Shown: positions 43,476-52,529, numbered from the stretch's first letter. The stretch: DNA of 64,000 nt from Rhodoluna limnophila (GCF_005845365.1 NZ_CP040509.1:1178001-1242000); one strand, 5' to 3'. The notes: generated by a model not told the origin, from the sequence alone. Program-made: numbers and translations.

Positions 43476-44402
43476 CTAGCCGTTAATAGCCGCCAGGCCC
43501 TGAGCAAAAAGCGCAGCATAGGCAAGTGCCGCAAAACTGGTCAGTTTTAGGACCAGGATTTGCTCACGCGGTGTCTTAGCCGCGAGTGCAATAACGGTTG
43601 CCGGAACCACCAAAAATAGCGTTGCCCAGGCAAAGAACGTTGCCGGGTAAATAAATGGAAACGGCGCCAAAATAACCATTGGCAGCCAGAGCATCACAAC
43701 AAAAAGCGCCTTTGCCCACTTGGCTCCGACCTTGACCGCAAGCGTTCTTTTGCCAACTTCGGCATCAGTGTTAATGTCACGGATGTTGTTGATCATGAGA
43801 ACTGCCGATGCAAAGAAACCAAGGGCAATACCGCCGAATAGCGAGTTGATGTCGAAGCTGCCGATTTGAATGTAGGCGGTGCCGTAGGTTGCCACTAGGC
43901 CAAAAAAGACAAAGACGGCAAGCTCGCCGAGCCCGGCGTAACCGTATGGACTCTTGCCACCGGTGTAAAACCAAGCAGCCAAAATTGAGACAGCGCCCAC
44001 AGGCAAGAACCACCAGTGCTGGGTTAGCACAACGATAGTTAGGCCGGCGATCCCAGCGATTCCGAAGAACGCAAAAGCTGCGTTTTTAACCGCTGCTGGG
44101 CGCACCGAATTTGATCCGGTTAGCCTCAGTGGGCCAACGCGTTTGGCATCGGTGCCGCGAATTCCATCTGAGTAGTCGTTGGCGTAGTTGACGCCAATTT
44201 GTAGGCTCAGTGAAACAGTCAGGGCAAGCAGTGAGAGCGCAAGGCTGAACTTGCCAGCAGCATCTGCGGCACCCATACCAATCAGAACCGGAGCCACTGC
44301 CAGCGGCAGCGTTCTAAGGCGCGCGCCAGCAAGCCAAAGTTTTAGTGAGTCAGAGCGCTTTGATTTTGCTGCTGATTTGCCAGTTTTCTTTTGCTGGGCC
44401 AT
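43476..44402 (-). CDS. menA: 1,4-dihydroxy-2-naphthoate polyprenyltransferase
   Basis: A 308-residue UbiA-family membrane enzyme with about eight helices. The Asp-rich sites are NDYSDGIRGTD and DINTDAEVGKRT. It joins the polyprenyl tail to 1,4-dihydroxy-2-naphthoate in the membrane. The start overlaps the menE stop by one base (TAATG). A Lys/Ser-rich N-terminus precedes the first helix. Confidence 0.96.
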   Translation of the reverse strand: MAQQKKTGKSAAKSKRSDSLKLWLAGARLRTLPLAVAPVLIGMGAADAAGKFSLALSLLALTVSLSLQIGVNYANDYSDGIRGTDAKRVGPLRLTGSNSVRPAAVKNAAFAFFGIAGIAGLTIVVLTQHWWFLPVGAVSILAAWFYTGGKSPYGYAGLGELAVFVFFGLVATYGTAYIQIGSFDINSLFGGIALGFFASAVLMINNIRDINTDAEVGKRTLAVKVGAKWAKALFVVMLWLPMVILAPFPFIYPATFFAWATLFLVVPATVIALAAKTPREQILVLKLTSFAALAYAALFAQGLAAING

Positions 44403-45520
44403 TAGTTCTCCTCAAAGAGCTGCTTGATTGCTAGAAGGTCATTTTTGCCGTTGGGCAAGAGCGGAAGTTTGTCTACCCGAAGTATTCGAATTGGTCTGCC
44501 CGCCGGACCAAGATCATCTGCCAAGGCCGTGGCCACCTCATCAGCAACCTCGGGGCTGCCAGTAAACGCAATGCCAACCCGCTGCCCCCATTCGACATCA
44601 TCAATCGCTGTTGCCGCCAGACCGGTTACGCCAACTACCTGTTGGGCCAGTTGCTCGACTCGATCCAACGAGATTTTGATGCCACCCGAATTTATAACCC
44701 GGTCCATCCTTCCGATTATTTCTAATCGGCCGTCGGAATAAACCACGCCCTCATCGTTGGTCCAATAAAAACCGTTTTCGTCAGTTGGCACCTCTGCCAA
44801 CATGGGCCCCTTAACCCCGATGCGCCCAGCGTTGGTTGCGACCTCTACCCCGGCTAACGGTTGCCCGTTGTAGACGCAGCCACCACAGGTTTCGGTCATG
44901 CCATAGGTGATCACCAGGTTCACACCCAAGTGGGTCAGCTTGTCGACAACCTCATCTTGGGGAGCTTGACCACCGACCAAAATAGCGTCAAATTTTCTAA
45001 GCTGCGAAAGCAGGTACGGATCTTGGTCAACGGCTTTGGCCAAGCGCGCCAATTGAGTTGGCACCAGTGACGTGTATCGGCGATCACCGGTCATAAAACT
45101 GGCTGAGCGGCTGAACGCCTCTGGGGTGAATGGAACCGAGGTGTTCATCAAGACCGGTTGGGTCCCGGCCAACACTGAGCGGGTCAGCACATTCAAGCCA
45201 GCGATGTAGTTGATCGGAAGCGCAAGCAACCATTGAGCCGTACCCTCGAACGAGCCCAGCGCCAGGGCCGAGGAATTGGCGCTAGCGATCAGGGCTTCGC
45301 GAGAAATCTGAATTCGCTTTGGGCGCCCGGTTGAGCCTGAACTTTCAACAATGAGGGCAATTCGGTCGCCTACCTGTTCCGGCAGCCCGTGGGTTTCCGG
45401 CATTTTTCCGTTTACCTCAGGGGCGGTGACAAAGAGCGCCTGCTTGCCATCCAAAACATCAGTCAGCGCAACGAGCGCACCAAATGCGTCGTTTGCTGCA
45501 ATCAGTTTTAGGTCGTGCAT
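44402..45520 (-). CDS. menE: o-succinylbenzoate-CoA ligase
   Basis: A 372-residue acyl-adenylating enzyme. SSGSTGRPKRIQIS is the AMP/phosphate loop, ITYGMTETCGGCVYNG motif A5, YSDGRLEIIGRMDRVINSGG A7-A8, and NGKNDLLAIKQLF holds the A10 lysine. It is the short MenE form of actinobacteria. It activates o-succinylbenzoate for MenB and is translationally coupled to menA. Confidence 0.94.
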   Translation of the reverse strand: MHDLKLIAANDAFGALVALTDVLDGKQALFVTAPEVNGKMPETHGLPEQVGDRIALIVESSGSTGRPKRIQISREALIASANSSALALGSFEGTAQWLLALPINYIAGLNVLTRSVLAGTQPVLMNTSVPFTPEAFSRSASFMTGDRRYTSLVPTQLARLAKAVDQDPYLLSQLRKFDAILVGGQAPQDEVVDKLTHLGVNLVITYGMTETCGGCVYNGQPLAGVEVATNAGRIGVKGPMLAEVPTDENGFYWTNDEGVVYSDGRLEIIGRMDRVINSGGIKISLDRVEQLAQQVVGVTGLAATAIDDVEWGQRVGIAFTGSPEVADEVATALADDLGPAGRPIRILRVDKLPLLPNGKNDLLAIKQLFEEN

Positions 45521-45556
45521 TTAAGTTCGCGTCTCGGCCCTATTTATAAATCGCGC

Positions 45557-46468
45557 TTAGAAGTGCCACGGATACGGAGACCAGTCTGGCTCTCGTTTTT
45601 GCAAGAATGAGTCGCGACCCTCAACCGCCTCGTCGGTGCCATAGGCCAAGCGCGTGGCCTCACCGGCAAAGAGTTGCTGACCTGCAATGCCATCATCAAC
45701 TGCGTTGAATGCAAACTTGAGCATTCGAATTGACTGCGGTGATTTTCTAAGAATTTCTGTCGCCCACTCGACACCGACCTTTTCAAGATCGACGTGTGGC
45801 ACAACGGCATTGACCACACCCATTTCATAAGCTCGCTGCGCGTTGTATTCGGCGCCTAAGAAAAAGATTTCACGGGCAAATTTTTGGCCAGTTTGGCGAG
45901 CAAGGTATGCGCTGCCATAACCTGCGTCAAAAGATCCGACATCAGCGTCGGTCTGCTTGAAGCGGGCGTGCTCGGCGCTGGCCAAAGATAGATCGGCAAC
46001 TACGTTTAGCGAATGACCACCACCAGCTGCCCAACCTGGAACAAGAGCGATAACAACCTTTGGCATAAACCGGATTAGGCGCTGAACCTCAAGGATGTGA
46101 AGTCGACCGTTTCGGCCGGCATCGATGGTTTCGGCAGTTTCACCATCGGCATACTTATAGCCATCGCGGCCGCGGACGCGCTGGTCTCCGCCTGAGCTGA
46201 AGGCCCAGCCGCCGTCTTTGGCAGACGGCCCGTTGCCGGTCAGTAGGACGACGCCAACTCGCGAATCCATCCGAGCGTGGTCGAGGGTGCGGTGCAGCTC
46301 ATCTACGGTTTTTGGTCGGAAAGCGTTGCGAACCTCTGGGCGGTTGAATGCAACGCGAACAATGCCGAGGCTGTTGTGCTTGTGATACGTCACGTCTTCG
46401 AGTTCTTCGAAGCCAGGCACCTCGTGCCAAATAGTTGGGTCGAAGATTTCTGAAACCTTTGAGTTCAT
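45557..46468 (-). CDS. menB: 1,4-dihydroxy-2-naphthoyl-CoA synthase
   Basis: A 303-residue crotonase-fold MenB: NRPEVRNAFRPKTVDELHRT, the oxyanion-hole stretch GWAAGGGHSLNVVADLSLAS, and TDADVGSFDAGYGSAYLAR with the catalytic Asp/Ser region; the C-terminal RDSFLQKREPDWSPYPWHF is typical. It cyclises o-succinylbenzoyl-CoA. Leaderless promoter; divergent from the XRE gene across 105 bp. Confidence 0.97.
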   Translation of the reverse strand: MNSKVSEIFDPTIWHEVPGFEELEDVTYHKHNSLGIVRVAFNRPEVRNAFRPKTVDELHRTLDHARMDSRVGVVLLTGNGPSAKDGGWAFSSGGDQRVRGRDGYKYADGETAETIDAGRNGRLHILEVQRLIRFMPKVVIALVPGWAAGGGHSLNVVADLSLASAEHARFKQTDADVGSFDAGYGSAYLARQTGQKFAREIFFLGAEYNAQRAYEMGVVNAVVPHVDLEKVGVEWATEILRKSPQSIRMLKFAFNAVDDGIAGQQLFAGEATRLAYGTDEAVEGRDSFLQKREPDWSPYPWHF

Positions 46469-46474
46469 GCTTCA

Positions 46475-46480
46475 AGCCTA
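46475..46480 (-). promoter_or_regulatory. -10 hexamer TAGGCT, leaderless start of menB
   Basis: TAGGCT, TGAAGC, ATG on the minus strand. Confidence 0.5.
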
Positions 46481-46548
46481 ACTTGAGGTGCTGCGCGGTA
46501 GCATCCATCCCAATTTGTCCACAAAAACTGGAGACCCATTCTGCGAAG

Positions 46549-46564
46549 TTACCCAATTCGGTAA
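46549..46564. promoter_or_regulatory. Operator-like dyad TTACC-N6-GGTAA on the XRE promoter
   Basis: TTACC (46549-46553), spacer CAATTC, GGTAA (46560-46564). Its last three bases are the first three of the XRE gene's TAATTT -10. The same half-sites and spacing recur as a perfect palindrome at the gene's stop codon. A repressor bound here would block that promoter; autoregulation is inferred. Confidence 0.6.
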
Positions 46565-46567
46565 TTT
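46562..46567 (+). promoter_or_regulatory. -10 hexamer TAATTT, leaderless start of XRE gene
   Basis: TAATTT, TTGGGA, ATG (46574), overlapping the dyad by three bases. Confidence 0.5.
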
Positions 46568-46573
46568 TTGGGA

Positions 46574-46939
46574 ATGCAAGAATGGTTTCTCGATGCAGAC
46601 GAACGACACCGGGGTCGTGGCAATGGCCGCAGCAGTGGCCGGGATAAGCCCTTTGGAATGCCTGCACATCAGATGCAGTTTTACCCGCCTGAATGGACTG
46701 TGCGTGGCCTGCCAGGCCATTACTACCGCACTTTCTCAGCAGCCTTGATCTTTGATGCACGCATGCAATTGGGGCTCAATCAAAAACAATTTGCTGAGCT
46801 TGTTGGAGTGCCACCGTCAGTGATAAATCGACTTGAAAATGGGCGCCGAGACCCGAATTCGGGCACGCTACTTTCAATTCTTTATCGCGCAGGTTTTTTC
46901 GTTGAGGCAAAAGTGATTAGAAATTACCTAATTAGGTAA
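46574..46939 (+). CDS. XRE-family HTH regulator in the men cluster
   Basis: A 121-residue protein. The C-terminal half is a Cro/CI-type HTH: ARMQLGLNQKQFAELVGVPPSVINRLENG, followed by RDPNSGTLLSILYRAGFF. The N-terminal 60 residues are unfamiliar, beginning with a basic, Arg/Gly-rich stretch (DERHRGRGNGRSSGRDK). Start is the ATG 6 nt from TAATTT; a TTG two codons earlier and an ATG at 46658 are alternatives. It resembles the antitoxin-type HTH of some toxin-antitoxin pairs, but no toxin lies beside it. It ends in a palindrome shared with menC. Local regulation is likely. Confidence 0.75.
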   Translation: MQEWFLDADERHRGRGNGRSSGRDKPFGMPAHQMQFYPPEWTVRGLPGHYYRTFSAALIFDARMQLGLNQKQFAELVGVPPSVINRLENGRRDPNSGTLLSILYRAGFFVEAKVIRNYLIR

Positions 46940-46940
46940 T
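46923..46940. promoter_or_regulatory. 18-bp perfect palindrome over both convergent stop codons
   Basis: ATTACCTAATTAGGTAAT contains TTACC-N6-GGTAA, matching the dyad on the XRE promoter. Read on either strand it encodes TAC CTA ATT AGG TAA, so XRE and menC both end in Tyr-Leu-Ile-Arg-stop. It may be a second operator; it is too AU-rich for a good terminator. Confidence 0.6.
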
Positions 46941-47943
46941 CGGCGTCTTGCAGCAACTTGAAGCAGCGGTCTAGCCGATCGATCCACCAGTCGATGCGGT
47001 GGTCCTCGGCCTCAAAAATATCCAGCTTTGACTCGTCAACCTCAACTCGGCGGACATCGATAAAACCATCCACCGGCAGCAACGGCTCGCGCGTGATGTC
47101 TCCGGCCAAAAGTGCTGCCGTACCTAAACCACAATCAAAGTCGAGGTTTTGCAATGCGGCAGCCAGGTACGCCCCCATTGAGAGACCAACGGAGGTGTCC
47201 AGCGCACTGGAAACCACTACCGGCAAGCCAGCCTCGCCTGCGATGTTGAGGGCCCGACCAACCCCGCCCAGAGGCGCCGCCTTCAAAACCAATAGATCAG
47301 CAGCACCCGCAGCCACAACCGCCATTGGATCGGTGACCTTTCGAACCGACTCATCGGCAGCAATCAAAACACCGAGTGAGCTAAGTTTTTGATGGAGTTC
47401 AGCCAATTCAGAAATTGAGGCAACCGGCTGCTCCAGGTAATCCAGCGGGACTCCGTTTTCAACCATGGCACCAGCCAGAGCAACTGCCTCGGCTACCGAG
47501 TATCCCCCGTTGGCATCCAGGCGAATTCGGGCATCCGGGTAATTTTGCCTTACGGCCCAAATGCGCTGAAGGTCTTGGTTGAGGTCTTGACCACTCTGAG
47601 CCACTTTGATTTTTACGGTTCGAAAAGCACCAAATTTAGAGAGCACGGACACAACTTGGTCAGGCGCAACGGCCGGAAGCGTGGCGTTGACCGGAATTCG
47701 ATCGCGAAGCAACGGCGGCAACTGGCCATAGGCAAATTCAATCGCCGCGGCCAACCAAACAGCCGCCTCAGCGTCGTCGTACTCAACAAAAGGAGACCAC
47801 TCAGCCCAACCGTTTGGCCCCTCAAACAGCAACGCCTCGCGCTCGGCTAGACCACGAAAGGAGGTTCGCAGCGGCAAAGCCACCACGCGCGCCGAAGAAA
47901 GCAGCCCGATAAGCGGCGGCAAATCAGTCGCGGAGTAGGTCAT
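46924..47943 (-). CDS. menC: o-succinylbenzoate synthase
   Basis: A 339-residue enolase-superfamily MenC. The catalytic Lys is in VKIKVAQSG, metal ligands in RLDANGGYS, LEQPVAS and AADESVRKV, and the second Lys in LVLKAAPLGG. It dehydrates SHCHC to o-succinylbenzoate. The 3' end overlaps the convergent XRE gene by 16 bp. It starts 6 bp after ccsB ends, so it may be cotranscribed from the cytochrome genes. Confidence 0.95.
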   Translation of the reverse strand: MTYSATDLPPLIGLLSSARVVALPLRTSFRGLAEREALLFEGPNGWAEWSPFVEYDDAEAAVWLAAAIEFAYGQLPPLLRDRIPVNATLPAVAPDQVVSVLSKFGAFRTVKIKVAQSGQDLNQDLQRIWAVRQNYPDARIRLDANGGYSVAEAVALAGAMVENGVPLDYLEQPVASISELAELHQKLSSLGVLIAADESVRKVTDPMAVVAAGAADLLVLKAAPLGGVGRALNIAGEAGLPVVVSSALDTSVGLSMGAYLAAALQNLDFDCGLGTAALLAGDITREPLLPVDGFIDVRRVEVDESKLDIFEAEDHRIDWWIDRLDRCFKLLQDADYLIR

Positions 47944-47949
47944 CGGTGT

Positions 47950-48897
47950 TTATAGACCGCTGTAAACGTGCAAGCCCTTGAAGTACAGGTTCACGATTGT
48001 GAAGTTGAAGAGAATGGCAAGGAAGCCGACGATCGACAACCAAGCTGAACGCTTGCCGGTCCAACCGCGAGTAGCGTTAGCGTGCAGGTAGCCGGCATAG
48101 ATGGTCCAGATAATGAAGGTCCACACCTCTTTGGTGTCCCAACCCCAATAGCGGTGCCAGGCGCGTTCGGCCCAAATTGCTCCGGCAATCAAAGTGAAGC
48201 TCCAAAGAATGAAACCGATGATGTTGAATCGGTAGGCCAAACGCTCCATCTTCTCGATGTCCGGAAACAGATCCAAAACTCGTTTGAAGGTAGCCACGAC
48301 TTTGGCCTTAGAAGCCTGCACCCACTTGGCGGTCTTGAACACATAGGCGATAGAGAGTGCCGCTGCGATGTTGAAGAATGCGGTGGCCAAAACTGCTACC
48401 AAAACGTGAATTACCAACCAGTAGCTCTGAAGCGCAGGCATAAGCGACTGCACCTTCACCCAGAAGACGGTATCGGCTGTTCCGAGAATCAAGAGGTTGA
48501 AACCAGCCACGAAAGTTGCGATTAGTCGGATGTCCTTGATCTTGAGAGCTAACAAGAAAATAGCCACGACTACAAACGAACCCGTGATTGAGAACTCGTA
48601 CATGTTTGCCCAAGGCACACGAGAAGCTGAAATACCGCGCAGAACCACACCGACTCCGTGAATAACCGCGGCGATTCCGAGCAGAATAATTCCGGCTCGT
48701 TCAAGCTTTGACGCTGTCTGGCGAGCAGCCTTATCAAGGCTGGCTAGGCGCGATAGGTGGAATGCGAAACTCAGAAAGGCGGCCGTATAGAACAACATGG
48801 CGCCCTGGATGAACAGGCGTGAAATGCCAGCGAGCTCTGGGTTGAGTGCAATGCCAACCTCGGTCAAGAAGCCGTTACCCAATTCCATCAAAGTCAT
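47950..48897 (-). CDS. ccsB: Cytochrome c biogenesis protein CcsB/ResC
   Basis: A 315-residue membrane protein with about eight helices. The tryptophan-rich haem-handling motif appears as WAERAWHRYWGWDTKEVWTF, the CcsA/CcsB hallmark, with conserved histidines nearby (VIHGVG; LVIHVLVAVLA). With ResB it carries haem across the membrane and joins it to apocytochrome c. It follows resB by 2 bp. Confidence 0.96.
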   Translation of the reverse strand: MTLMELGNGFLTEVGIALNPELAGISRLFIQGAMLFYTAAFLSFAFHLSRLASLDKAARQTASKLERAGIILLGIAAVIHGVGVVLRGISASRVPWANMYEFSITGSFVVVAIFLLALKIKDIRLIATFVAGFNLLILGTADTVFWVKVQSLMPALQSYWLVIHVLVAVLATAFFNIAAALSIAYVFKTAKWVQASKAKVVATFKRVLDLFPDIEKMERLAYRFNIIGFILWSFTLIAGAIWAERAWHRYWGWDTKEVWTFIIWTIYAGYLHANATRGWTGKRSAWLSIVGFLAILFNFTIVNLYFKGLHVYSGL

Positions 48898-48899
48898 AC

Positions 48900-50567
48900 T
48901 TACTTACCTTCTGTTTGGTCTAATTCTGAGTTTGGACGTGAATCTGAGTTTGAACCTGAACCTGTTTCTGGAGCCAAAACCAAAGCCACCTCAGAAACAA
49001 CTTTTTCAAGTGAAGGGTCATCGCCGCGGGCGAGAGCAGCGACTTCAAATCCGGTAGAAGTTTGTCTGACCCAAACGCGACGGCGAGGAACCAAAAGTGA
49101 AAGCGTCACACCCGCTAGAGAAAGCAACGCAAAAAAGAGCACCCAAATTCCGCCGGGGTTGTAGCTAACGTCCAGCGATGCAAACCGTCGAATGCCGTCA
49201 AAAGTAACCGTGCCTAGGTCGCCGGGGAGATCAACGGTCTCGCCAACGGTGAGGCGCAACCCGGCCACTCCACTCTTGCCACCGGCAACCTGAGTCATGT
49301 TTGAGGTGTCAAGTGCATAGACGTTCTTAGGGGCCCCTGTTTCGAGACCAAGGTCACCCTCGTAAACATTCATCGTCAACAACGGGTCAATCGGTGCTGG
49401 GTACAGCGAGGTCAGCGCACCGGTCTCAAGTTCATCAACCGTCGGGTAGAAGAAAGAAATAATGCCGAACTGCTTCGGCGCATCAGGCACCTTGATTACA
49501 CCAAGTGATGTGTAGGTGGTTGACTGTGGCAAGAACGCGGTGGTTCCCGAATAGGTGATGTTTCCATCCAGGTCTCGGATGGTTATCTCAGGTGCATAGC
49601 CATTACCGGTCAGGTAAACGTGTGCCCCTGGCAGTTCAAGCGGTTCATTAACCCGAATGACGCCAGATTTCTCTTGGGCAGCAACGCCTTCAGAGGCAGG
49701 CACCTTGGCAGCAACATAGGCTCTAAAGTCCAATGGGGTGCCAACGTTGGTCACGTTAGCAAAGTCAAAATCAACCTCAAACTTGTCTAGCTTGACCGCA
49801 AATGGAACGAGGTTTTCTTCGGTGAAGAACGTGCCCGGCGCAAACGAGTCATACGAAGCCAGATTGTTCACAAAGGTCTCGCCCTCAACCAAAACTCGCT
49901 GCCCGCTGTAGCTCAGGCCACCACCCCAACCAACTGCAATCAAAACACCGATGAGTGAGATGTGAAAAACCAAGTTTCCGGTCTCGCGAAGGTAGCCGCG
50001 CTCAGCCGACACTGAGTTTCCATCACGAACCACTCGGTAACCCTGCTTCTTTAGCAGGTCAAAAGCCGCCTGAGGAATTTGATCAGCTTTGGAAGCCGCA
50101 AGCTTTACTTTTTGGCTAGCCGGCATCCGTGAAAAAAGCTTTGGAGCAGCCGGTGGTGCCGAACGCAACGCCTTGGCGTGCACTGCGGTGCGAGGCAAAA
50201 CGCAACCGATTAGCGAGATAAACAGCAGGATGTAAATTGCCGAGAACCATGCCGAGGTATAGACATCAAAAAGTTGAATGGCATCGAGAATCGGGGCTGC
50301 AACCGGGTTGTTGTCGAAGTACTGAATTACACCATTTGGGTCAGCAGAACGCTGGGGAAAAATTGACCCCGGAACCGCAGCAGCAGCCAACAACAACAAC
50401 AAAAACAGGGCGGTGCGCATTGAGGTCAGCTGACGCCAAGTCCATCGCGCCCATCCGGCCAAACTCAAAGTCGGGGCGTTGATAACCTGCTCTTCAAAAT
50501 CGTTGACCGCATTGGTCAGATTTGCCGAAGCCTCGCTGCCTTTAGATTGCAACTTGGAAATAGCCAA
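48900..50567 (-). CDS. resB: Cytochrome c biogenesis protein ResB
   Basis: A 555-residue ResB/Ccs1: three N-terminal helices (MRTALFLLLLLAAAAVPGSI; FSAIYILLFISLIGCVLPRT; LVFHISLIGVLIAVGWGG), a large extracytoplasmic domain and a final helix (IWVLFFALLSLAGVTLSLL). It partners CcsB in System II. Its start lies 26 bp inside ccdA, giving a translational overlap. The last 40 residues are an acidic, Ser/Asn-rich tail. Confidence 0.95.
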   Translation of the reverse strand: MAISKLQSKGSEASANLTNAVNDFEEQVINAPTLSLAGWARWTWRQLTSMRTALFLLLLLAAAAVPGSIFPQRSADPNGVIQYFDNNPVAAPILDAIQLFDVYTSAWFSAIYILLFISLIGCVLPRTAVHAKALRSAPPAAPKLFSRMPASQKVKLAASKADQIPQAAFDLLKKQGYRVVRDGNSVSAERGYLRETGNLVFHISLIGVLIAVGWGGGLSYSGQRVLVEGETFVNNLASYDSFAPGTFFTEENLVPFAVKLDKFEVDFDFANVTNVGTPLDFRAYVAAKVPASEGVAAQEKSGVIRVNEPLELPGAHVYLTGNGYAPEITIRDLDGNITYSGTTAFLPQSTTYTSLGVIKVPDAPKQFGIISFFYPTVDELETGALTSLYPAPIDPLLTMNVYEGDLGLETGAPKNVYALDTSNMTQVAGGKSGVAGLRLTVGETVDLPGDLGTVTFDGIRRFASLDVSYNPGGIWVLFFALLSLAGVTLSLLVPRRRVWVRQTSTGFEVAALARGDDPSLEKVVSEVALVLAPETGSGSNSDSRPNSELDQTEGK

Positions 50568-51270
50568 ACACCTCCAGCTGTAGCCATGATGACAGTACGC
50601 TCCAGATTCCGGTGACCATCAAAACACCAAGGATGACCAGCAGTGCGCCGCCACCAATATTGAACGCACGAATGTGCTTCTTGACAAACCCGACCGACTT
50701 CGTGGCCCAGCCAAAACCGGCTGCTATGGCCACAAACGGAAGTCCGATGCCGAGTGCGTAAACAAATGCGAGAAGTGCACCCTTGGCTGGCGACCCCGAA
50801 TCAGATGCAAGGGTCAAAACCGCAGCCAGGGTTGGGCCGATGCACGGGGTCCATCCGAGCCCAAAGGCAACGCCCAAAAGTGGTGCACCAAACAGACCCA
50901 ACTTCGGCGAAACCTGCATTTTCATGGTGCGCTGCATGAACTTGAACTGCCCCATTAGAACAAAGCCCAAAAAGATGACGAAGACGCCAAGAACCCGCTG
51001 AACCCAGATGATGCCACTGGCATAAACCGCGGCCCCGATGCCACCAAACAGGGCACCGAACGAGACAAAGACAATCGAGAACCCGAGAACGAACAGCAGG
51101 GAACCGAGGACCACGCGACTCTTAGTCGCCGACATTCCAGACACAAAACCGAGGTATCCGGGTACTAGTGGCAAAACGCACGGGCTGATAAATGAGACGA
51201 TTCCGGCCAAAAGCGCCATCGGAATGGCCGCAAGCAGCGAGCCATTCAAAATGATGTCGTTTGGATTCAA
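50542..51270 (-). CDS. ccdA: Thiol-disulfide transporter CcdA
   Basis: A 242-residue protein with six helices and the two family cysteines: FISPCVLPLVPGYLGFVSG in helix 1 and GWTPCIGPTLAAVLTLAS in helix 4. It moves reducing equivalents from cytoplasmic thioredoxin to ResA outside. It starts 3 bp after resA. Confidence 0.96.
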   Translation of the reverse strand: MNPNDIILNGSLLAAIPMALLAGIVSFISPCVLPLVPGYLGFVSGMSATKSRVVLGSLLFVLGFSIVFVSFGALFGGIGAAVYASGIIWVQRVLGVFVIFLGFVLMGQFKFMQRTMKMQVSPKLGLFGAPLLGVAFGLGWTPCIGPTLAAVLTLASDSGSPAKGALLAFVYALGIGLPFVAIAAGFGWATKSVGFVKKHIRAFNIGGGALLVILGVLMVTGIWSVLSSWLQLEVFGYFQVAI

Positions 51271-51273
51271 GAC

Positions 51274-51876
51274 TTACTCCTCGAGTGCTGTCTTGATTAG
51301 GGTGCCAAGAATTGAGCGGTCAATCTGGCCGTAAACTCGCGAGGTAACTTTGCCATCTTTACCAACCACGAGCGTCGTCGGCACAGCATTCGGTGTAACG
51401 ATGCCGGTAAAGGCCAACATCACGGCACCATCGTTTTTATCGATGATCGAAGGCCAGGTCAGTTGCTTGCTCTTTGAGAATGCCGCTGAGGTCTCAGCCG
51501 AATCACGAACGTTGACACCGATGAACTGTGCCTCTGGGTACTCCGCTGCGAGGGCCACTAAATCGGGTGCCTCAAGACGGCAAGGCAAGCAGGCGGCGTA
51601 CCAAAAATTGACCACGGTAACTACGCCTTCAAGCTGTGAGCTGCTGATGACTTCACCGCTTTCGGTGGTCCCGGTCCACTCAACGGCTGCCTTACGGTTT
51701 TCAGCTGAAAACTCGGTCACCGTGCCATCGCCAGCGATATAGTTTTTGTTGTCCCCGGCTTTGAATTGGTTAGCCAAAGGATCGTTGGCGGCACAGCCTG
51801 ACAGGCTGGCAATAATGACTGCCGCAACCATGATGGCAAAGGCAATGTTCAGAAAGAGTCGCTGATTTTTTCTCAT
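51274..51876 (-). CDS. resA: ResA/TlpA-like thiol-disulfide oxidoreductase, lipoprotein
   Basis: A 200-residue thioredoxin-fold protein with a lipoprotein signal (FAIMVAAVIIASLSGC) and active site CLPC in WYAACLPCRLEAPDLVALA. It keeps the CXXCH cysteines of apocytochrome c reduced. Overlaps the phosphatase stop by 4 bp (ATGA), first in the cytochrome c maturation set. Confidence 0.94.
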   Translation of the reverse strand: MRKNQRLFLNIAFAIMVAAVIIASLSGCAANDPLANQFKAGDNKNYIAGDGTVTEFSAENRKAAVEWTGTTESGEVISSSQLEGVVTVVNFWYAACLPCRLEAPDLVALAAEYPEAQFIGVNVRDSAETSAAFSKSKQLTWPSIIDKNDGAVMLAFTGIVTPNAVPTTLVVGKDGKVTSRVYGQIDRSILGTLIKTALEE

Positions 51877-52508
51877 ACGGCACCCAAATCAATCGCACCG
51901 GCACCAGCAGCTGGGTCTCGGTAATCAACTTCAACAAAACGGTTTCCCTGGCGTTCCAGGGTGGTGATGCTCGAAAGAGCGCAACGGCGCTTCTTTGGAT
52001 TATGAGCCAGAGATTCTCCGGCGAGCGCACGCTGAACCATCACTATTGGTAACTGGTGTGAGACCAGAACTACATCCCCATCCGGCGTTTTTTCCCACGC
52101 GTCGGTTATCGCTGCCATCATGCGGCCAGCAATTTGCACGTAAGGCTCACCCCAGCTCGGCTGCATTGGGTTGCGTAGGTGAAAGTAAAGGTGTGGCCTA
52201 ACCAGGATGTGACCACCGCTAAGTCGACGACCTTCAAAAACATTGTGCGGTTCAATCAGGCGCTCATCGGTAACTACATCAAGGCCGAATGCCTCTTGGA
52301 CGTGTTCTGCTGATTCGCGGGTTCGCAACAACGGGCTGGCGTAAAGAGCAGAAATCGGGCGGCGGTCAGCCTTTAGTGTGGCTGCAGCAGTGGCAGCCAT
52401 TTCGTGACCTTTTGCGCTCAATGAATAGTGCGGCAGCCGACCATACAAAACGCCGTCTGGATTGTGCACTTCACCGTGACGGATTAGGTGGATACGTTCG
52501 GCGGGCAT
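51873..52508 (-). CDS. Histidine phosphatase (phosphoglycerate mutase-like)
   Basis: A 211-residue branch-1 histidine phosphatase. IHLIRHGEVHN has the phosphorylated His; YASPLLRTRESAE and VLVSHQLPI complete the active site. A gene like this leads the resA-ccdA-resB-ccsB operon in many actinobacteria; its substrate there is not known. Leaderless start. Confidence 0.9.
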   Translation of the reverse strand: MPAERIHLIRHGEVHNPDGVLYGRLPHYSLSAKGHEMAATAAATLKADRRPISALYASPLLRTRESAEHVQEAFGLDVVTDERLIEPHNVFEGRRLSGGHILVRPHLYFHLRNPMQPSWGEPYVQIAGRMMAAITDAWEKTPDGDVVLVSHQLPIVMVQRALAGESLAHNPKKRRCALSSITTLERQGNRFVEVDYRDPAAGAGAIDLGAV

Positions 52509-52515
52509 AGCTATA

Positions 52516-52521
52516 AGTCTA
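52516..52521 (-). promoter_or_regulatory. -10 hexamer TAGACT, leaderless start of the phosphatase-cytochrome c operon
   Basis: TAGACT, TATAGCT (7 nt), ATG on the minus strand. The facing aspS -10 is only 8 bp away. Confidence 0.55.
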
Positions 52522-52529
52522 CCCTCGGC

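Noticed and set aside
46574-47943. XRE gene as antitoxin of a toxin-antitoxin pair
   Set aside because: No toxin-like gene adjoins it; neighbours are menB and menC. Simple regulator preferred.
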